This document shows positions 27,264 to 36,342 of a stretch of DNA of 64,000 nt, piece by piece (the stretch's first letter is position 1; each line of letters opens with the position of its first letter). The notes below the pieces were generated by a model. That model did no database searches. It had not been told where the DNA came from and saw only the letters and a list, made by a program, of their open reading frames with translations. Origin of the DNA: Roseicitreum antarcticum (lineage in GTDB: Bacteria; Pseudomonadota; Alphaproteobacteria; Rhodobacterales; Rhodobacteraceae). Where the stretch lies: NCBI RefSeq assembly GCF_014681765.1, contig NZ_CP061498.1:1302001-1366000 (forward strand), given 5' to 3'. The translations under genes and the position numbers were made by a program.

Positions 27264-28025
27264 ATGCCCGACCAGACCCCGCACGAGCCGCAATTCGCCC
27301 TGCATGTCGAAGACCTGACCGTCACCTATGGTGCGGCGCCCGCGCTGTGGGACATTGACCTTGACGTGCCGCCGGGCGTCATGGCGGCGATCGTGGGGCC
27401 GAATGGATCGGGCAAATCAACCTTGCTGAAAACCGTGTTGGGGCTGGTGCGCCCGGTGGCGGGGCATGTGCGGCTGTTCGGCCACCCGATGCGCGGCATG
27501 CGGGGCCGGGTGGGCTATGTGCCCCAACGCTCTACCGTCGATTGGGATTTCCCGACAACGGCGCTGGATGTGGTCACCATGGGGCTTTACGCCCGCATCG
27601 GCTGGCTGCGCCGCCCGGGCCGCAGCCACCGCGCGCAGGCCATGGCCGCGCTGGAACAGGTGGGGATGCAAGATTTCGCCGCGCGCCAGATCAGCCAATT
27701 GTCGGGCGGGCAACAGCAGCGCGTCTTCATCGCGCGGGCATTGGTGCAAGATGCCGATATCTACTTCCTCGATGAACCCATGGCCGGCGTCGATGCCACG
27801 ACCGAGGCGGTCATCATCGCCCTGCTGCAACGGCTGCGCGACGCGGGCAAGACGGTCATCGTGGTGCATCACGACCTGTCGACGGTGCAGCAATATTTCG
27901 ACTGGCTGGTGATGCTGAACGTGCGGATCATCGCGCAGGGCGCGGTATCGCAGGTCTATACCGCCGAGAACCTGCGCCGCGCCTATGGTGGGCAATTGGC
28001 GCTGATCGAGACGCCCGCGCCATGA
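27264..28025 (+). CDS. Metal ABC transporter ATP-binding protein (TroB/MntB type)
   Basis: A 253-residue cytoplasmic ATPase. Walker A GPNGSGKST, Q-loop YVPQRSTVDWDFP (the WDFP variant typical of Mn/Zn importers), signature LSGGQQQRV, Walker B DIYFLDEPMAGVD and H-loop VVHHDLST are complete. Its stop overlaps the first permease start by ATGA, showing translational coupling. Confidence 0.93.
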   Translation: MPDQTPHEPQFALHVEDLTVTYGAAPALWDIDLDVPPGVMAAIVGPNGSGKSTLLKTVLGLVRPVAGHVRLFGHPMRGMRGRVGYVPQRSTVDWDFPTTALDVVTMGLYARIGWLRRPGRSHRAQAMAALEQVGMQDFAARQISQLSGGQQQRVFIARALVQDADIYFLDEPMAGVDATTEAVIIALLQRLRDAGKTVIVVHHDLSTVQQYFDWLVMLNVRIIAQGAVSQVYTAENLRRAYGGQLALIETPAP

Positions 28026-29257
28026 TCGACATGCTGTCAAGTTCGTTGGTGCAGACCGTCGCGCTGGGCGCGGCGATCCTGGGCGTGATCTCGGGCACGT
28101 TGGGGGCTTTCGCGGTATTGCGGGGCCAAAGCCTGTTGGGCGATACGCTGAGCCATGCCGCCCTGCCCGGCGTCTGTCTGGGCTTCATGGTGGCGGGCAC
28201 GCGGGATCTTGGCGCGGTTCTGGGCGGGGCCTTTGCCTCGGGCGGGGTGGCGGCGCTGGTGGTGCTGTTGATCGCGCGGCGCACGCGGCTGAAGACCGAT
28301 GCGGCGCTGGGCGTGGTGCTGAGCGTGTTCTTTGCCATGGGCATCGTGCTGTTGACGCTGATCCAGTCGCGCGGCGGCGCTGCGGGGTTGGGCCTGTCCG
28401 GTTTCCTGTTCGGGCAGGCGGCGGCGATGCTGCAAAGCGATCTGTGGATCATGGGCGGGCTGACCGCGCTGGCGCTGATCCTGGTCCTGGCGCTGTGGAA
28501 AGAGTTCAAGCTGATCACCTTCGATCCGGTCTATGCCCGCAGCCTTGGGCTGCCGGTGCTGGCGCTGGAGGTCGCGCTGACGGTCATGGTGGCGCTGGCC
28601 ATCGTGGTAGGCTTGCAGATGGTGGGCGTGATCTTGATGGTCGCGCTGCTGATCGCACCGGCGGCGGCGGCGCGGCAATGGACGCGGTCGCTTGGCGGGA
28701 TGGTGATGCTGTCGGCGGCGTTTGGCGTGATCTCGGGCGTGGGTGGTGCGCTGATCAGCGCCACGGCGCGCGGGCTGTCCACGGGGCCGGTTGTGGTGTT
28801 GATCGCCACCGCGCTGGCGGCGGTGTCGATGCTGGCCGCGCCGGGGCGCGGGCTGATCTGGCAGGCCTGGGCGCGCGGCGTGCGGCGGCAGCGGCTGGAC
28901 GCGGGGCGCGTCCTTCTGTCGGTGCGGGGGCTGAGTGCTGTGCATGACGATGTGCGCTATCCTACCGAACAGGGGATGCTGAAGGCGCTGCACGGGCATG
29001 GCACCGGGCGCGCGCTGTCACGGTTAAGCGCGCGGGGGCTGGTGCGGTCGGTCGCCCACCCGCCCGAGACGACGCCCCATTGGGAACTGACGAACGCAGG
29101 CCAACGCGCCGCCGACCGGATGGCAGAGACCGGCGACACCGGCGAGGACAGCGCGGCGGATGCGCGGACGGAAGCGCTGGCGGATGCGCCGACGGATGCG
29201 CTGGCGGATGCACCGACGGATGCAACGACGGATGCGCCGACGGAGGGACGTCGATGA
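28022..29257 (+). CDS. Metal ABC permease with C-terminal winged-helix-like domain (TroC type)
   Basis: 411 residues. About residues 1-285 form the ABC-3 permease domain with eight or nine hydrophobic helices (GTLGAFAVLRGQSLLGDTLSHAALPG at the start, QMVGVILMVALLIAPAAAA later). The remainder is cytosolic: GMLKALHGHGTGRALSRLSARGLVRSV and HWELTNAGQRAADRM resemble a winged-helix as in DtxR-type repressors, followed by a repetitive acidic A/D/T tail. Start and stop both use ATGA overlaps with neighbours. Confidence 0.9.
   Translation: MIDMLSSSLVQTVALGAAILGVISGTLGAFAVLRGQSLLGDTLSHAALPGVCLGFMVAGTRDLGAVLGGAFASGGVAALVVLLIARRTRLKTDAALGVVLSVFFAMGIVLLTLIQSRGGAAGLGLSGFLFGQAAAMLQSDLWIMGGLTALALILVLALWKEFKLITFDPVYARSLGLPVLALEVALTVMVALAIVVGLQMVGVILMVALLIAPAAAARQWTRSLGGMVMLSAAFGVISGVGGALISATARGLSTGPVVVLIATALAAVSMLAAPGRGLIWQAWARGVRRQRLDAGRVLLSVRGLSAVHDDVRYPTEQGMLKALHGHGTGRALSRLSARGLVRSVAHPPETTPHWELTNAGQRAADRMAETGDTGEDSAADARTEALADAPTDALADAPTDATTDAPTEGRR
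29174..29243. repeat. 24/12-bp tandem repeat at a permease 3' end
   Basis: Two 24-bp units (gcgctggcggatgcgccgac followed by ggat, differing by one base between copies) are followed by two related 12-mers. They encode the ALADAPTD repeats at the end of the TroC-type permease and run up to the ribosome site of the next gene. Confidence 0.9.
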
Positions 29258-30444
29258 TCGCCGCGTTTTTCGACAACATCCCCGCCATGATCTTGCTGAC
29301 CGGCGCGCTGGTTGCCGCGTCGGGCGCGCTGCTGGGCACGTTTCTGGTGCTGCGCGGCTCGGCCATGCTGACCGATGCGATCAGCCATTCCATCGTGTTC
29401 GGCATCATCATCGTCTGGCTGCTGACGGGCGCCACGGCGGGTATCATCCCGGTGCTGGGCGCGGCGCTGACCGGGGTTTTGACCGTGATCTTGTCCGAAG
29501 CGGTGACGCGGTCCGGCCTTGTGCGGTCGGACGCGGCGGTGGGGCTGGTGTTTCCGGCGCTGTTTGCGGCGGGCGTGATCCTCATCAGCCTGTTTGCGCG
29601 GGACGTGCATATCGACGTGGACACGGTGCTTTTGGGCGAGATCACGTTTGTCTGGCTCGATACGGTCGCGCTGGGCGGCGTGCCGGTGCCGCGCGCGGTG
29701 CTGACCCTGGCGATTGTCTTCGCGGTCAACCTGGGCTTCGTGCTGGCGCTGTGGAAGGAACTGAAGCTGACGGTGTTCGACCCTGCGCTGGCGGCCGCGC
29801 TGGGGTTCTTTCCCGCGCTGATCTTCTATGCGCTGTTGACGCTGACCAGCGTAACGGCGGTGGCCAGTTTCGATGCGGTGGGGGCGGTGTTGTTCATCGC
29901 CTTCGTGATCGTGCCGCCGGCCACGGCCTTCTTGCTGACGCGGCGGCTGGGGGTGATGGTGCTGCTGGCGGTGGGGTTCGGCGTCGCCTCGAGCGCGGCG
30001 GGCTATGCGCTGGCCGTCGCATGGGACGTGTCCATCGGCGGGATGATGGCCAGCATGACGGGGGTGTTCTTTACCGCCGCGCTGCTGTTTGCGCCGCGCG
30101 ACGGGCTGATCGCCCAGACGCTGCACCGGCGCGTGCAAAAGCTGGACAACGATTGCATCACGCTGGTGGCGCATCTGTATACCCATCAAGACGATGCGAA
30201 TGCCGCCGAGGAGAATACCGCGACCGCCCTGCACACCCATCTGCGCTGGCGCGCGCCGCGCGTGCAGGCGGCGCTGTTGCGCGCGCTGGACCGCGAAATG
30301 ATCTGGCGCGAGGGGGAGCGGCTGCACCTGGCCCCCAAGGGCAGCGCGACCGCCCGGCAGATATTCGAGCCATGGGGCATGGGCGCCGACGGGAGCGAGG
30401 GCGGGTCCTCGCTGGCCCGGGACAGGGGCCGCGGCGACGCTTAG
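29254..30444 (+). CDS. Metal ABC permease with C-terminal helical/winged-helix-like domain (TroD type)
   Basis: 396 residues. The ABC-3 permease domain (about 1-285) opens with MILLTGALVAASGALLGTFLVLRGSAMLTDAISHS and includes AVLFIAFVIVPPATAFLLTRRLG. A cytosolic C-terminal region (about 290-380) has a charged helix rich in H/D/E/N (LYTHQDDANAAEENTATALHTHLRW) and a winged-helix-like AALLRALDREMIWREGERLHLAPKG. It starts with ATGA overlap after GGAGGGACG. With the preceding permease it forms a heterodimeric channel. Confidence 0.9.
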   Translation: MIAAFFDNIPAMILLTGALVAASGALLGTFLVLRGSAMLTDAISHSIVFGIIIVWLLTGATAGIIPVLGAALTGVLTVILSEAVTRSGLVRSDAAVGLVFPALFAAGVILISLFARDVHIDVDTVLLGEITFVWLDTVALGGVPVPRAVLTLAIVFAVNLGFVLALWKELKLTVFDPALAAALGFFPALIFYALLTLTSVTAVASFDAVGAVLFIAFVIVPPATAFLLTRRLGVMVLLAVGFGVASSAAGYALAVAWDVSIGGMMASMTGVFFTAALLFAPRDGLIAQTLHRRVQKLDNDCITLVAHLYTHQDDANAAEENTATALHTHLRWRAPRVQAALLRALDREMIWREGERLHLAPKGSATARQIFEPWGMGADGSEGGSSLARDRGRGDA

Positions 30445-30581
30445 GGCTTCATTGCGCAACGGGGGCCGGGGGGCCGCGTCCGCCGCCTGAATCTGCCATT
30501 GCGGCCCTTGACTGCGTGTGTGCCGATGTCTCGCAGGTCCGCGACCGGGCACGGCCTCCTGACTGCCCCGGTGCGGTGCGG

Positions 30582-31352
30582 CTACCGGAAGCGGTCCATC
30601 AGCTTTTGCAGCGGTGATTTTTCCGGCGCGGGTTCGGGCTGTGGTTCCGCCTTGGGTTGGGAGGGCGCTGCCGGTTTGGGCTTTGGTTCAGCATCAGGTT
30701 TGGGTGCCGCGTTGGCCTTCGGACCCGAGGCCCCCTGCCCCGGCTTTCCGCGTGTGCCCGCGCCCTCGCCGCCCCCCGACCGCGCGGGGGCCACGCGGCG
30801 TGCCACGGCGTTCTGGAAACCCGGCCCGTCGCCCGCAGCCAGTGCCACCGCGCCGTCGGAGATGCCGCGCAGCAGGTCGTCCAGCCAGTCGGCATCCGCC
30901 TTGGCGAAATCATGCAGCACATATCCCGCCACGCGGTCCTTATGCCCGGGATGCCCGATGCCCAGCCGGACGCGGGCATAGTCCGGCGACAGGTGCTGGT
31001 GGATCGAGCGCAGGCCATTGTGCCCCGCGTGCCCGCCACCGGTCTTCAGCCGCAGCTTGCCGGGGGCCAGGTCAAGCTCATCGTGGAACACGGTCACCGC
31101 GCCCACCTCCAGCTTGAAGAACCGCGTGGCCTCGCCCACCGACTGGCCCGAAAGGTTCATGAAGGTCTGCGGTTTTTGCAGCGTGACGCGCGCACCACCC
31201 AGCGTCCCTTCGGCGCACAGGCCCTGAAACCGTGTCCGCCAGGGCGCGAAACCATGGTCTTGCGCGATCCGGTCCAGCGCCATGAACCCGATGTTGTGGC
31301 GGTTCTGCGCGTATTTCGCGCCCGGATTGCCCAAACCGACCCATAGCTGCAT
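30582..31352 (-). CDS. pth: Peptidyl-tRNA hydrolase
   Basis: 256 residues. It recycles peptidyl-tRNA dropped from ribosomes. The Pth motifs [21 protein letters not shown] (catalytic His within NRHNIGF), [43 protein letters not shown] and LGIGHPG are intact. A Pro/Lys/Glu-rich tail of about 65 residues ([14 protein letters not shown] type) extends past the usual end, as in several alphaproteobacteria. ATG 31352 is preferred over 31358 because AAAGGA is then 7 nt away. Confidence 0.95.
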   Translation of the reverse strand: MQLWVGLGNPGAKYAQNRHNIGFMALDRIAQDHGFAPWRTRFQGLCAEGTLGGARVTLQKPQTFMNLSGQSVGEATRFFKLEVGAVTVFHDELDLAPGKLRLKTGGGHAGHNGLRSIHQHLSPDYARVRLGIGHPGHKDRVAGYVLHDFAKADADWLDDLLRGISDGAVALAAGDGPGFQNAVARRVAPARSGGGEGAGTRGKPGQGASGPKANAAPKPDAEPKPKPAAPSQPKAEPQPEPAPEKSPLQKLMDRFR

Positions 31353-31488
31353 GCGCATTTCCTTTCATGACTGCCCCGCGCGCCCCTGCGACAAACGCCA
31401 CCCCTGGGCGCGAGAGGGGTTGACCCGGCCCCCCTGATGCCGTGAATTGCCGGATAAATCCACCCCAAGGGGCAGCCGGGCATATATC

Positions 31489-31803
31489 ATGTATCTGACG
31501 ATCAACCGCTTCCGCATCAAGCCGGGGCAGGAAGACACCTTTGAAGCGATCTGGACCGGGCGCGACAGCCAGTTGCCCAAGATCAAGGGCTTTGCCAGTT
31601 TCCATCTGATGCGCGGCGAAAGCACCGCCGCGCACACCATCTATCTGTCGCACACGATGTGGCACAGCCGCGAGGATTTCGAGGCCTGGACCAAATCCGA
31701 GGCCTTCCGCGCCAGCCATCGCGGCGCGGGGGCGCATGGCGATATCTACCTTGGCCCGCCGGTGCTGGAAACCTATGCCAGCGTGCAGACCATCACTGCC
31801 TGA
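31489..31803 (+). CDS. Antibiotic-biosynthesis-monooxygenase/heme-oxygenase-like protein (IsdG/HmoB fold)
   Basis: 104 residues with a ferredoxin-like ABM fold: FRIKPGQEDTFEAIWTGRDSQL, FHLMRGES and MWHSREDFEAWTKSEAFRASH. The W-x-S-x-x-x-F-x-x-W-x-x-S-x-x-F-x-x-xH pattern is typical of HmoB/IsdG-like heme monooxygenases, so heme-iron handling is plausible but not proven. It lies on the plus strand between the minus-strand genes pth and rplY. Confidence 0.8.
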   Translation: MYLTINRFRIKPGQEDTFEAIWTGRDSQLPKIKGFASFHLMRGESTAAHTIYLSHTMWHSREDFEAWTKSEAFRASHRGAGAHGDIYLGPPVLETYASVQTITA

Positions 31804-31843
31804 GCCTGATACCTGCAAAGGTTTCCCCATTGAAAGTGTTGCG

Positions 31844-32518
31844 GTGCCCGCCTTCACGCTGAACGACATCACCCTGGAGATCCCGGCGGAATGCCTTGGC
31901 AAAAACGTCACGGCCGCGCTGCAAAAGGGCACCTTCGAGCATGGCGAGGCGCGCGCGCTGTCCAGCCAGCTGCTGCCCGGCGACCGATTGCTGGAACTGG
32001 GATCGGGCACGGGCTACCTGGCCTGTCTGGCCGCGCGGATCATCGGCGGCAAGGCGATCACCGGGGTCGAGGCCTTTCCCCGCATGGCCGAGGTGGCGCG
32101 CGCCAATCTGGCCCGCAACAAGGTGGCGGGCGCGCAGATCCTGTGGGGGGCGGCGGTGCCCGACACCTATGCCGGGGCCAAGGTCAGCTTCAGCGCGCGG
32201 CAGGAATTCTGGGGGTCCTCCATCGTGGGGAACTGGGCCGACGCGGCCCCTGAGACGCAAGAAGTCCCCGCGCTGAAGATCGGCCCGCTGCTGGATGGCA
32301 GCCGGGCCACGGTGCTGTCGTGCGATATCGAGGGCGGCGAGCTGGCGCTGTTTGACCAGCCGCTGCCCGACCGGCTGCGCATGGTCATCATGGAAATCCA
32401 TCCCCGGATCTATGGCAATGCCGGGACCAAACGCATCTTCGATGCGCTGTCGCGCAACGGGCTGACCTATTACCCCTACGGATCGCAGGGCCCGGTGGTG
32501 GTGTTTCAGCGGGTCTGA
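31844..32518 (+). CDS. FkbM-family methyltransferase
   Basis: About 224 residues. It has a SAM-binding Rossmann core: [17 protein letters not shown] (motif I), [21 protein letters not shown] (acidic post-motif) and, near the C-terminus, [19 protein letters not shown] and MEIHPRIYG, as in FkbM methyltransferases. The start is unclear: an ATG in this frame at 31736 overlaps the upstream gene; AAAGG at 31816 points to initiation near 31829-31844, and the GTG at 31844 was chosen. It is probably coupled to the upstream monooxygenase gene. Confidence 0.75.
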   Translation: MPAFTLNDITLEIPAECLGKNVTAALQKGTFEHGEARALSSQLLPGDRLLELGSGTGYLACLAARIIGGKAITGVEAFPRMAEVARANLARNKVAGAQILWGAAVPDTYAGAKVSFSARQEFWGSSIVGNWADAAPETQEVPALKIGPLLDGSRATVLSCDIEGGELALFDQPLPDRLRMVIMEIHPRIYGNAGTKRIFDALSRNGLTYYPYGSQGPVVVFQRV

Positions 32519-32841
32519 GGGGGGCGCTGCGGGCAAAAGCCTCGCCGCTATCGAAACCGGTGCTGCACGGCTGTTTTGCTGCGGCGCAGGTTAACGCTGG
32601 GTTACAGTGACAATTGACCCGGTGCCTTGCGACCTCTGGGGGATCCTATCCCAAGCCTGCGATATAACCCCACAATCCCGTGCCCAAGGCGCGGCCTGGC
32701 GGGCTGCGCCCTTTATTCCGGGCAAAAATGGTGGCGCGCAAAACGATTACGTGGTGGGGTGATCGCGGAACCTTTGGCGGGACTCTGGTGTCAGGCGGCG
32801 CGGAACAGGCGCGACAAACGTCAGGGGCATTGAACCGCACA
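32519..32841. other. Gene-free stretch between the FkbM and rplY genes
   Basis: About 320 bp with no supportable gene or RNA; it separates a plus-strand transcript end from the rplY terminator. Confidence 0.45.
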
Positions 32842-32868
32842 AACAAAAACGGGGCCCGAAGGCCCCGC
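32842..32868 (-). terminator. UUCG-type intrinsic terminator of rplY
   Basis: Read on the minus strand, cggggcc-TTCG-ggccccg (arms 32861-32867 and 32850-32856) is followed by TTTTTGTTT. A 7-bp GC stem, stable UUCG tetraloop and T-run make a textbook terminator 27 nt past rplY. Confidence 0.93.
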
Positions 32869-32894
32869 TTTCAATACTTTGCCGAAGCGCGCGA

Positions 32895-33518
32895 TCACGC
32901 TTCTTCTTCGGCATCCTCGGCTTCATCCTCGGCACCCTCGGCCTTCAGGCCGCGCGGTGCGGTGACGTTGCCGATCACGAAATCACGGTCCACGGTCGCG
33001 CGGGTGCCGGCCGGAAGCTCGATGTTCGAGATGTGAATCACATCACCGATTTCGAGGCCCGTCAGATCGACGATCAGTTTCTCGGGGATGTCGGACGCGG
33101 TGACTTTCAGTTCGACTTCGGACCGCACGACGGTCAGCGTGCCGCCGCGTTTCAGGCCGGGACATTGTTCGTGGTTGATGAATTCCACGTTGATGAACAG
33201 GTTGATCCGGCTGGTACGGCGCAGGCGCATCAGGTCGACATGGGTCGGCAGACCCTTGACGACATCGCGCTGCACACCACGGCAGATCACCCGCACGTCG
33301 TCCTGGCCTTCAACCTTCAGGTTGAACAGGGTCGACAGAAAGCGGCCTGCTTTCAGGTTCTTGATCAGGTAGTTGTATTCAAAATTCAGCGGTTGCGGGT
33401 CGACGCCGCCGCCATAAACGATACCGGGTACAAGGTGCTCACGACGAGCTTGACGAGCGGCCCCCTTGCCTGTCCCCGTCCGTACCGCAGCTTGAAGATC
33501 AGGGATCTCACCAGCCAT
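32895..33518 (-). CDS. rplY: 50S ribosomal protein L25 (CTC family)
   Basis: 207 residues. The N-terminal L25 5S-rRNA-binding domain ([26 protein letters not shown]) is followed by the TL5/CTC domain ([47 protein letters not shown]) and an acidic tail. Start MAGEIPD with GGAGAG 6 nt upstream is preferred over an ATG four codons earlier. pth usually follows directly; here two plus-strand genes intervene. Confidence 0.95.
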   Translation of the reverse strand: MAGEIPDLQAAVRTGTGKGAARQARREHLVPGIVYGGGVDPQPLNFEYNYLIKNLKAGRFLSTLFNLKVEGQDDVRVICRGVQRDVVKGLPTHVDLMRLRRTSRINLFINVEFINHEQCPGLKRGGTLTVVRSEVELKVTASDIPEKLIVDLTGLEIGDVIHISNIELPAGTRATVDRDFVIGNVTAPRGLKAEGAEDEAEDAEEEA

Positions 33519-33797
33519 TGGACTCTCCATATGTCAAATTAAGGCCATCCTCCAAGGGTGCATGGCCATTTCCGAACCTGCGCGTTAGACCAGATTCGCC
33601 AGAAAGAAAAGGGCAAACCCGCAGGAAGCGCGTGAAAGACGCGCGCGGTCCGGGGCGATGATCCACACCAAGGACGGCGCAGGTCGGGGGCGCGCAGACG
33701 GCATCTGCCGCGAGCGGGCCGCCAATAGACGCCCCGGCCCAACGCCCCCGGCCCCGGCCCCGCGCCTCCGACCCAGCGCCCTACCGCGAACCGCCCC

Positions 33798-35240
33798 TCA
33801 GGCCAGCACTTCGTAGAGCCGCCTGAAGCGGGCATGCGCGTCCTGGAAGGCCGCGCGCAGCTTTGGTTCGGGCATGATCGTGCGGTCGGTCGGGGGCGGC
33901 GTGCATACCGTATCGGGGGTGGCTCCGGTGGCCGCCATCAGGCCCAGCCGGGCAGCGCCGAAGGCCGCGCCGAAATCGCCGCGCGCGGGCAGGTCGACGG
34001 GCATGTCGAGGGCGGTCGCAATCGCCTTGAGCCAGTAATCCGACTGCGATCCGCCGCCCACCGCCGTCACCCGCGCGATGTCCGCCCCGGCCGCGCGCAG
34101 CGCCGCAAGGTTGTCGGCCAGTGCGAAGGCCACGCCCTCCATTACCGCGCGGGTCAGGGCGGGGCGGTCCGCCTCGTGCCCCAGACCGGCGAAAGCGCCC
34201 CGGATGCGCGCGTCGTTATGCGGCGTGCGTTCGCCCGATAGGTAGGGCAGGAAGGTCACGCCGCCGGGCGGTTGCAGGGTGGTCCCTACCTCGCGGTCGA
34301 GCGCGGCGGCATCCATGCCGCAGATCCTGGCGTGCCAGTTCAGCGCATCGGTGGCCGACAAGATCACCCCCATCTGGTGCCAGCGCCCGGGCAGCGCGTG
34401 GCAAAACGCATGCACCGCGCTTTCAGGGCGCGGGCTGAAAGCGTCATTGGCGGCAAAGAGCACGCCCGAGGTTCCCAGTGACACAAAGGCCTGACCGGCG
34501 TGCACCATGCCCATGCCGATGGCGGATGCGGCGTTGTCGCCTGCCCCGCCCGCAACGGTAACTGGGCCGGTCAGCCCCCATTGCGCGCGCAGGTCGGCGC
34601 GCAGCTGCCCCGAGGGTTCGGACCCTTCGACCAGCCCCGGCATCTGATCGCGGGTCAGGCCGGTCGCGTCCAGCAGCGTGTCGGACCAGTCGCGCGCGCC
34701 GACATCCAGCCAACTGGTGCCCGAGGCATCGGACATTTCCGACACCCGGTCGCCGGTCAGCCACAGGCGCAGCGCGTCCTTCGGCAACAAGACACAGGCG
34801 GTCTGACGAAAGATCTCGGGTTCATGCCGCGCGACCCAGACGAGTTTCGGCGCGGTGAAGCCGGGAAAGACGATGTTGCCGGTCAGGGCGCGAAAATCGG
34901 GCTGGGCGTCCAGTTCGGCGGCCTCGGCGGCGGCGCGGGTGTCGTTCCACAAGATCGAGGGGCTCAGCGGCTGGTCCGCCTTGTCATAGAGCGTCGCACC
35001 GTGCATCTGGCCCGAGAGGCCGATGCCCCGAATGGCGGCGAATTCCGTGGGGTGCGCGGCCCTCAGCCCCGCAACCGCAGTTTCGGCCGCCGCGATCCAG
35101 TCGCCCGGCGGTTGTTCCGACCAGCCGGGATGCGGGCGCGCAACCGACAACTCGGCGCTGGCCGAGCCGATGATGCGCTGCCCCGCGTCGATCAGCAGCG
35201 CGCGCAGGCCCGAGGTGCCCAGATCAAGCCCGAGGTACAT
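33798..35240 (-). CDS. xylB: Xylulokinase
   Basis: 480 residues. A FGGY sugar kinase phosphorylating D-xylulose to xylulose 5-phosphate. Visible are the phosphate-binding start MYLGLDLGTSGLRALLID, SGQMHGATLYD, the hinge SLGTSGVLFAAND and the FGGY C-terminal GGGSQSDYWLKAIATALD. ATG 35240 follows AAAGGA at 6 nt; an upstream in-frame start lacks support. It is the last gene of the xylose operon, separated from the binding-protein gene by a strong hairpin. Confidence 0.93.
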   Translation of the reverse strand: MYLGLDLGTSGLRALLIDAGQRIIGSASAELSVARPHPGWSEQPPGDWIAAAETAVAGLRAAHPTEFAAIRGIGLSGQMHGATLYDKADQPLSPSILWNDTRAAAEAAELDAQPDFRALTGNIVFPGFTAPKLVWVARHEPEIFRQTACVLLPKDALRLWLTGDRVSEMSDASGTSWLDVGARDWSDTLLDATGLTRDQMPGLVEGSEPSGQLRADLRAQWGLTGPVTVAGGAGDNAASAIGMGMVHAGQAFVSLGTSGVLFAANDAFSPRPESAVHAFCHALPGRWHQMGVILSATDALNWHARICGMDAAALDREVGTTLQPPGGVTFLPYLSGERTPHNDARIRGAFAGLGHEADRPALTRAVMEGVAFALADNLAALRAAGADIARVTAVGGGSQSDYWLKAIATALDMPVDLPARGDFGAAFGAARLGLMAATGATPDTVCTPPPTDRTIMPEPKLRAAFQDAHARFRRLYEVLA

Positions 35241-35317
35241 ATGGCATCCTTTCGCAGGGTCGTGTGCGTGTGGAAGTGTATCGCGCAACCATCGCAATTC
35301 CAGAATTTCAGAAAATA

Positions 35318-35344
35318 CCCATGGCCGGAAGGCCCGGCCATGGG
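35318..35344 (-). terminator. Hairpin after the sugar-binding-protein gene
   Basis: An 11-bp perfect stem (cccatggccgg at 35318-35328 with 35334-35344) has a 5-nt loop; on the minus strand it is followed by TATTTTC. It sits between the binding-protein gene and xylB and would stabilise the upstream message and reduce read-through into xylB. Confidence 0.75.
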
Positions 35345-35370
35345 GAGGTCATTGTGGGATCAGACCCGCA

Positions 35371-36312
35371 TCAGAACGGGCTGTCGGGGTAGTAGAATTC
35401 TTCGGCATTTTCCTGGGTGACGAGCACCGAGCCGATGATGAATTCACCCGAGACGGGGGTCTGCGAGACCATGCCCAGCGCCGTCACCTCGATCGCCGAG
35501 GCGATCATCGAGGGCGGATAGGTCACGTTGGCAGGGATCATGCTGTCGCCTTCCATGGCGCGCTGGATCATCTCTTTCATGCCGGCACCGCCCAGAACGA
35601 ACTGGATGTCATCGCGGCCCGCGGCCTCGATCGCGGCCAGAACGCCGATGGCCATGTCATCATCAGATGCCCAGACGGCGTCGATGTTTTCATGGCGCGA
35701 CAGGAAGTCTTGCATCACCGTAAACGAGGTGTCGCGGTTCCAGTTGCCGTGCTCCATGCCCAGGATGTTGATGCCCGAGCCTTCGATCGCTTCCTCGAAC
35801 CCGGCAACGCGCTCGTTGTCGATGGTGGTGGGGATGCCGCGCAGCACCACGATGTCACCGCCATCGGGCATCTGCGACGCCATGTATTCACCCGACACGC
35901 GGCCAAAGCCGGGGTTGTCGCCCGCGACATACAGATCTTCGATGCCTTCGACCGACAGGCCACGGTCCACAACCGTCACCCAGACGCCCGCATCGGCCAC
36001 GGCCTGCACCGGGCCGGTCAGGGGTTCGGATTCGAACGGCAGCACCACCAGCGCGTCGATGTTGCGGGTGGCCAGCATGTCCTCGATGTCATTGACCTGA
36101 CGCGAGGGGTCCGATGCAGTGGACAGCACGAAATCCAGTTCCGGATAGGTCGCTTCCAGCCGGGTGATCGCGGCCTGCGCGAAATAGTTCATGCCACCGG
36201 CCCAGCCATGGGTCGCGGCCGGGATCGAAACCCCGATGACCTTGGTTTCTTGCGCGAATGCCGGGGACACCAGCGCGGTGGACAGGGCAAGTGCGGATAT
36301 CAGACGTTTCAT
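35371..36312 (-). CDS. Sugar ABC transporter substrate-binding protein (periplasmic-binding protein family 1/4)
   Basis: About 313 residues with a signal peptide (LISALALSTALVSPAFA). The ribose/xylose-binding fold is shown by VIGVSIPAATHGWAGGMNYFAQAA, IDALVVLPFESEPLTGPV and VWASDDDMAIGVLAAIEAAG. Given xylA and xylB in the same operon, D-xylose or a related pentose is the likely ligand, though the sequence is closer to the general RbsB-like group than to E. coli XylF. ATG 36312 follows GGGAGGAG. Confidence 0.9.
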   Translation of the reverse strand: MKRLISALALSTALVSPAFAQETKVIGVSIPAATHGWAGGMNYFAQAAITRLEATYPELDFVLSTASDPSRQVNDIEDMLATRNIDALVVLPFESEPLTGPVQAVADAGVWVTVVDRGLSVEGIEDLYVAGDNPGFGRVSGEYMASQMPDGGDIVVLRGIPTTIDNERVAGFEEAIEGSGINILGMEHGNWNRDTSFTVMQDFLSRHENIDAVWASDDDMAIGVLAAIEAAGRDDIQFVLGGAGMKEMIQRAMEGDSMIPANVTYPPSMIASAIEVTALGMVSQTPVSGEFIIGSVLVTQENAEEFYYPDSPF

Positions 36313-36342
36313 GGTAACTCCTCCCAAGAGTGGTTGACCGGG

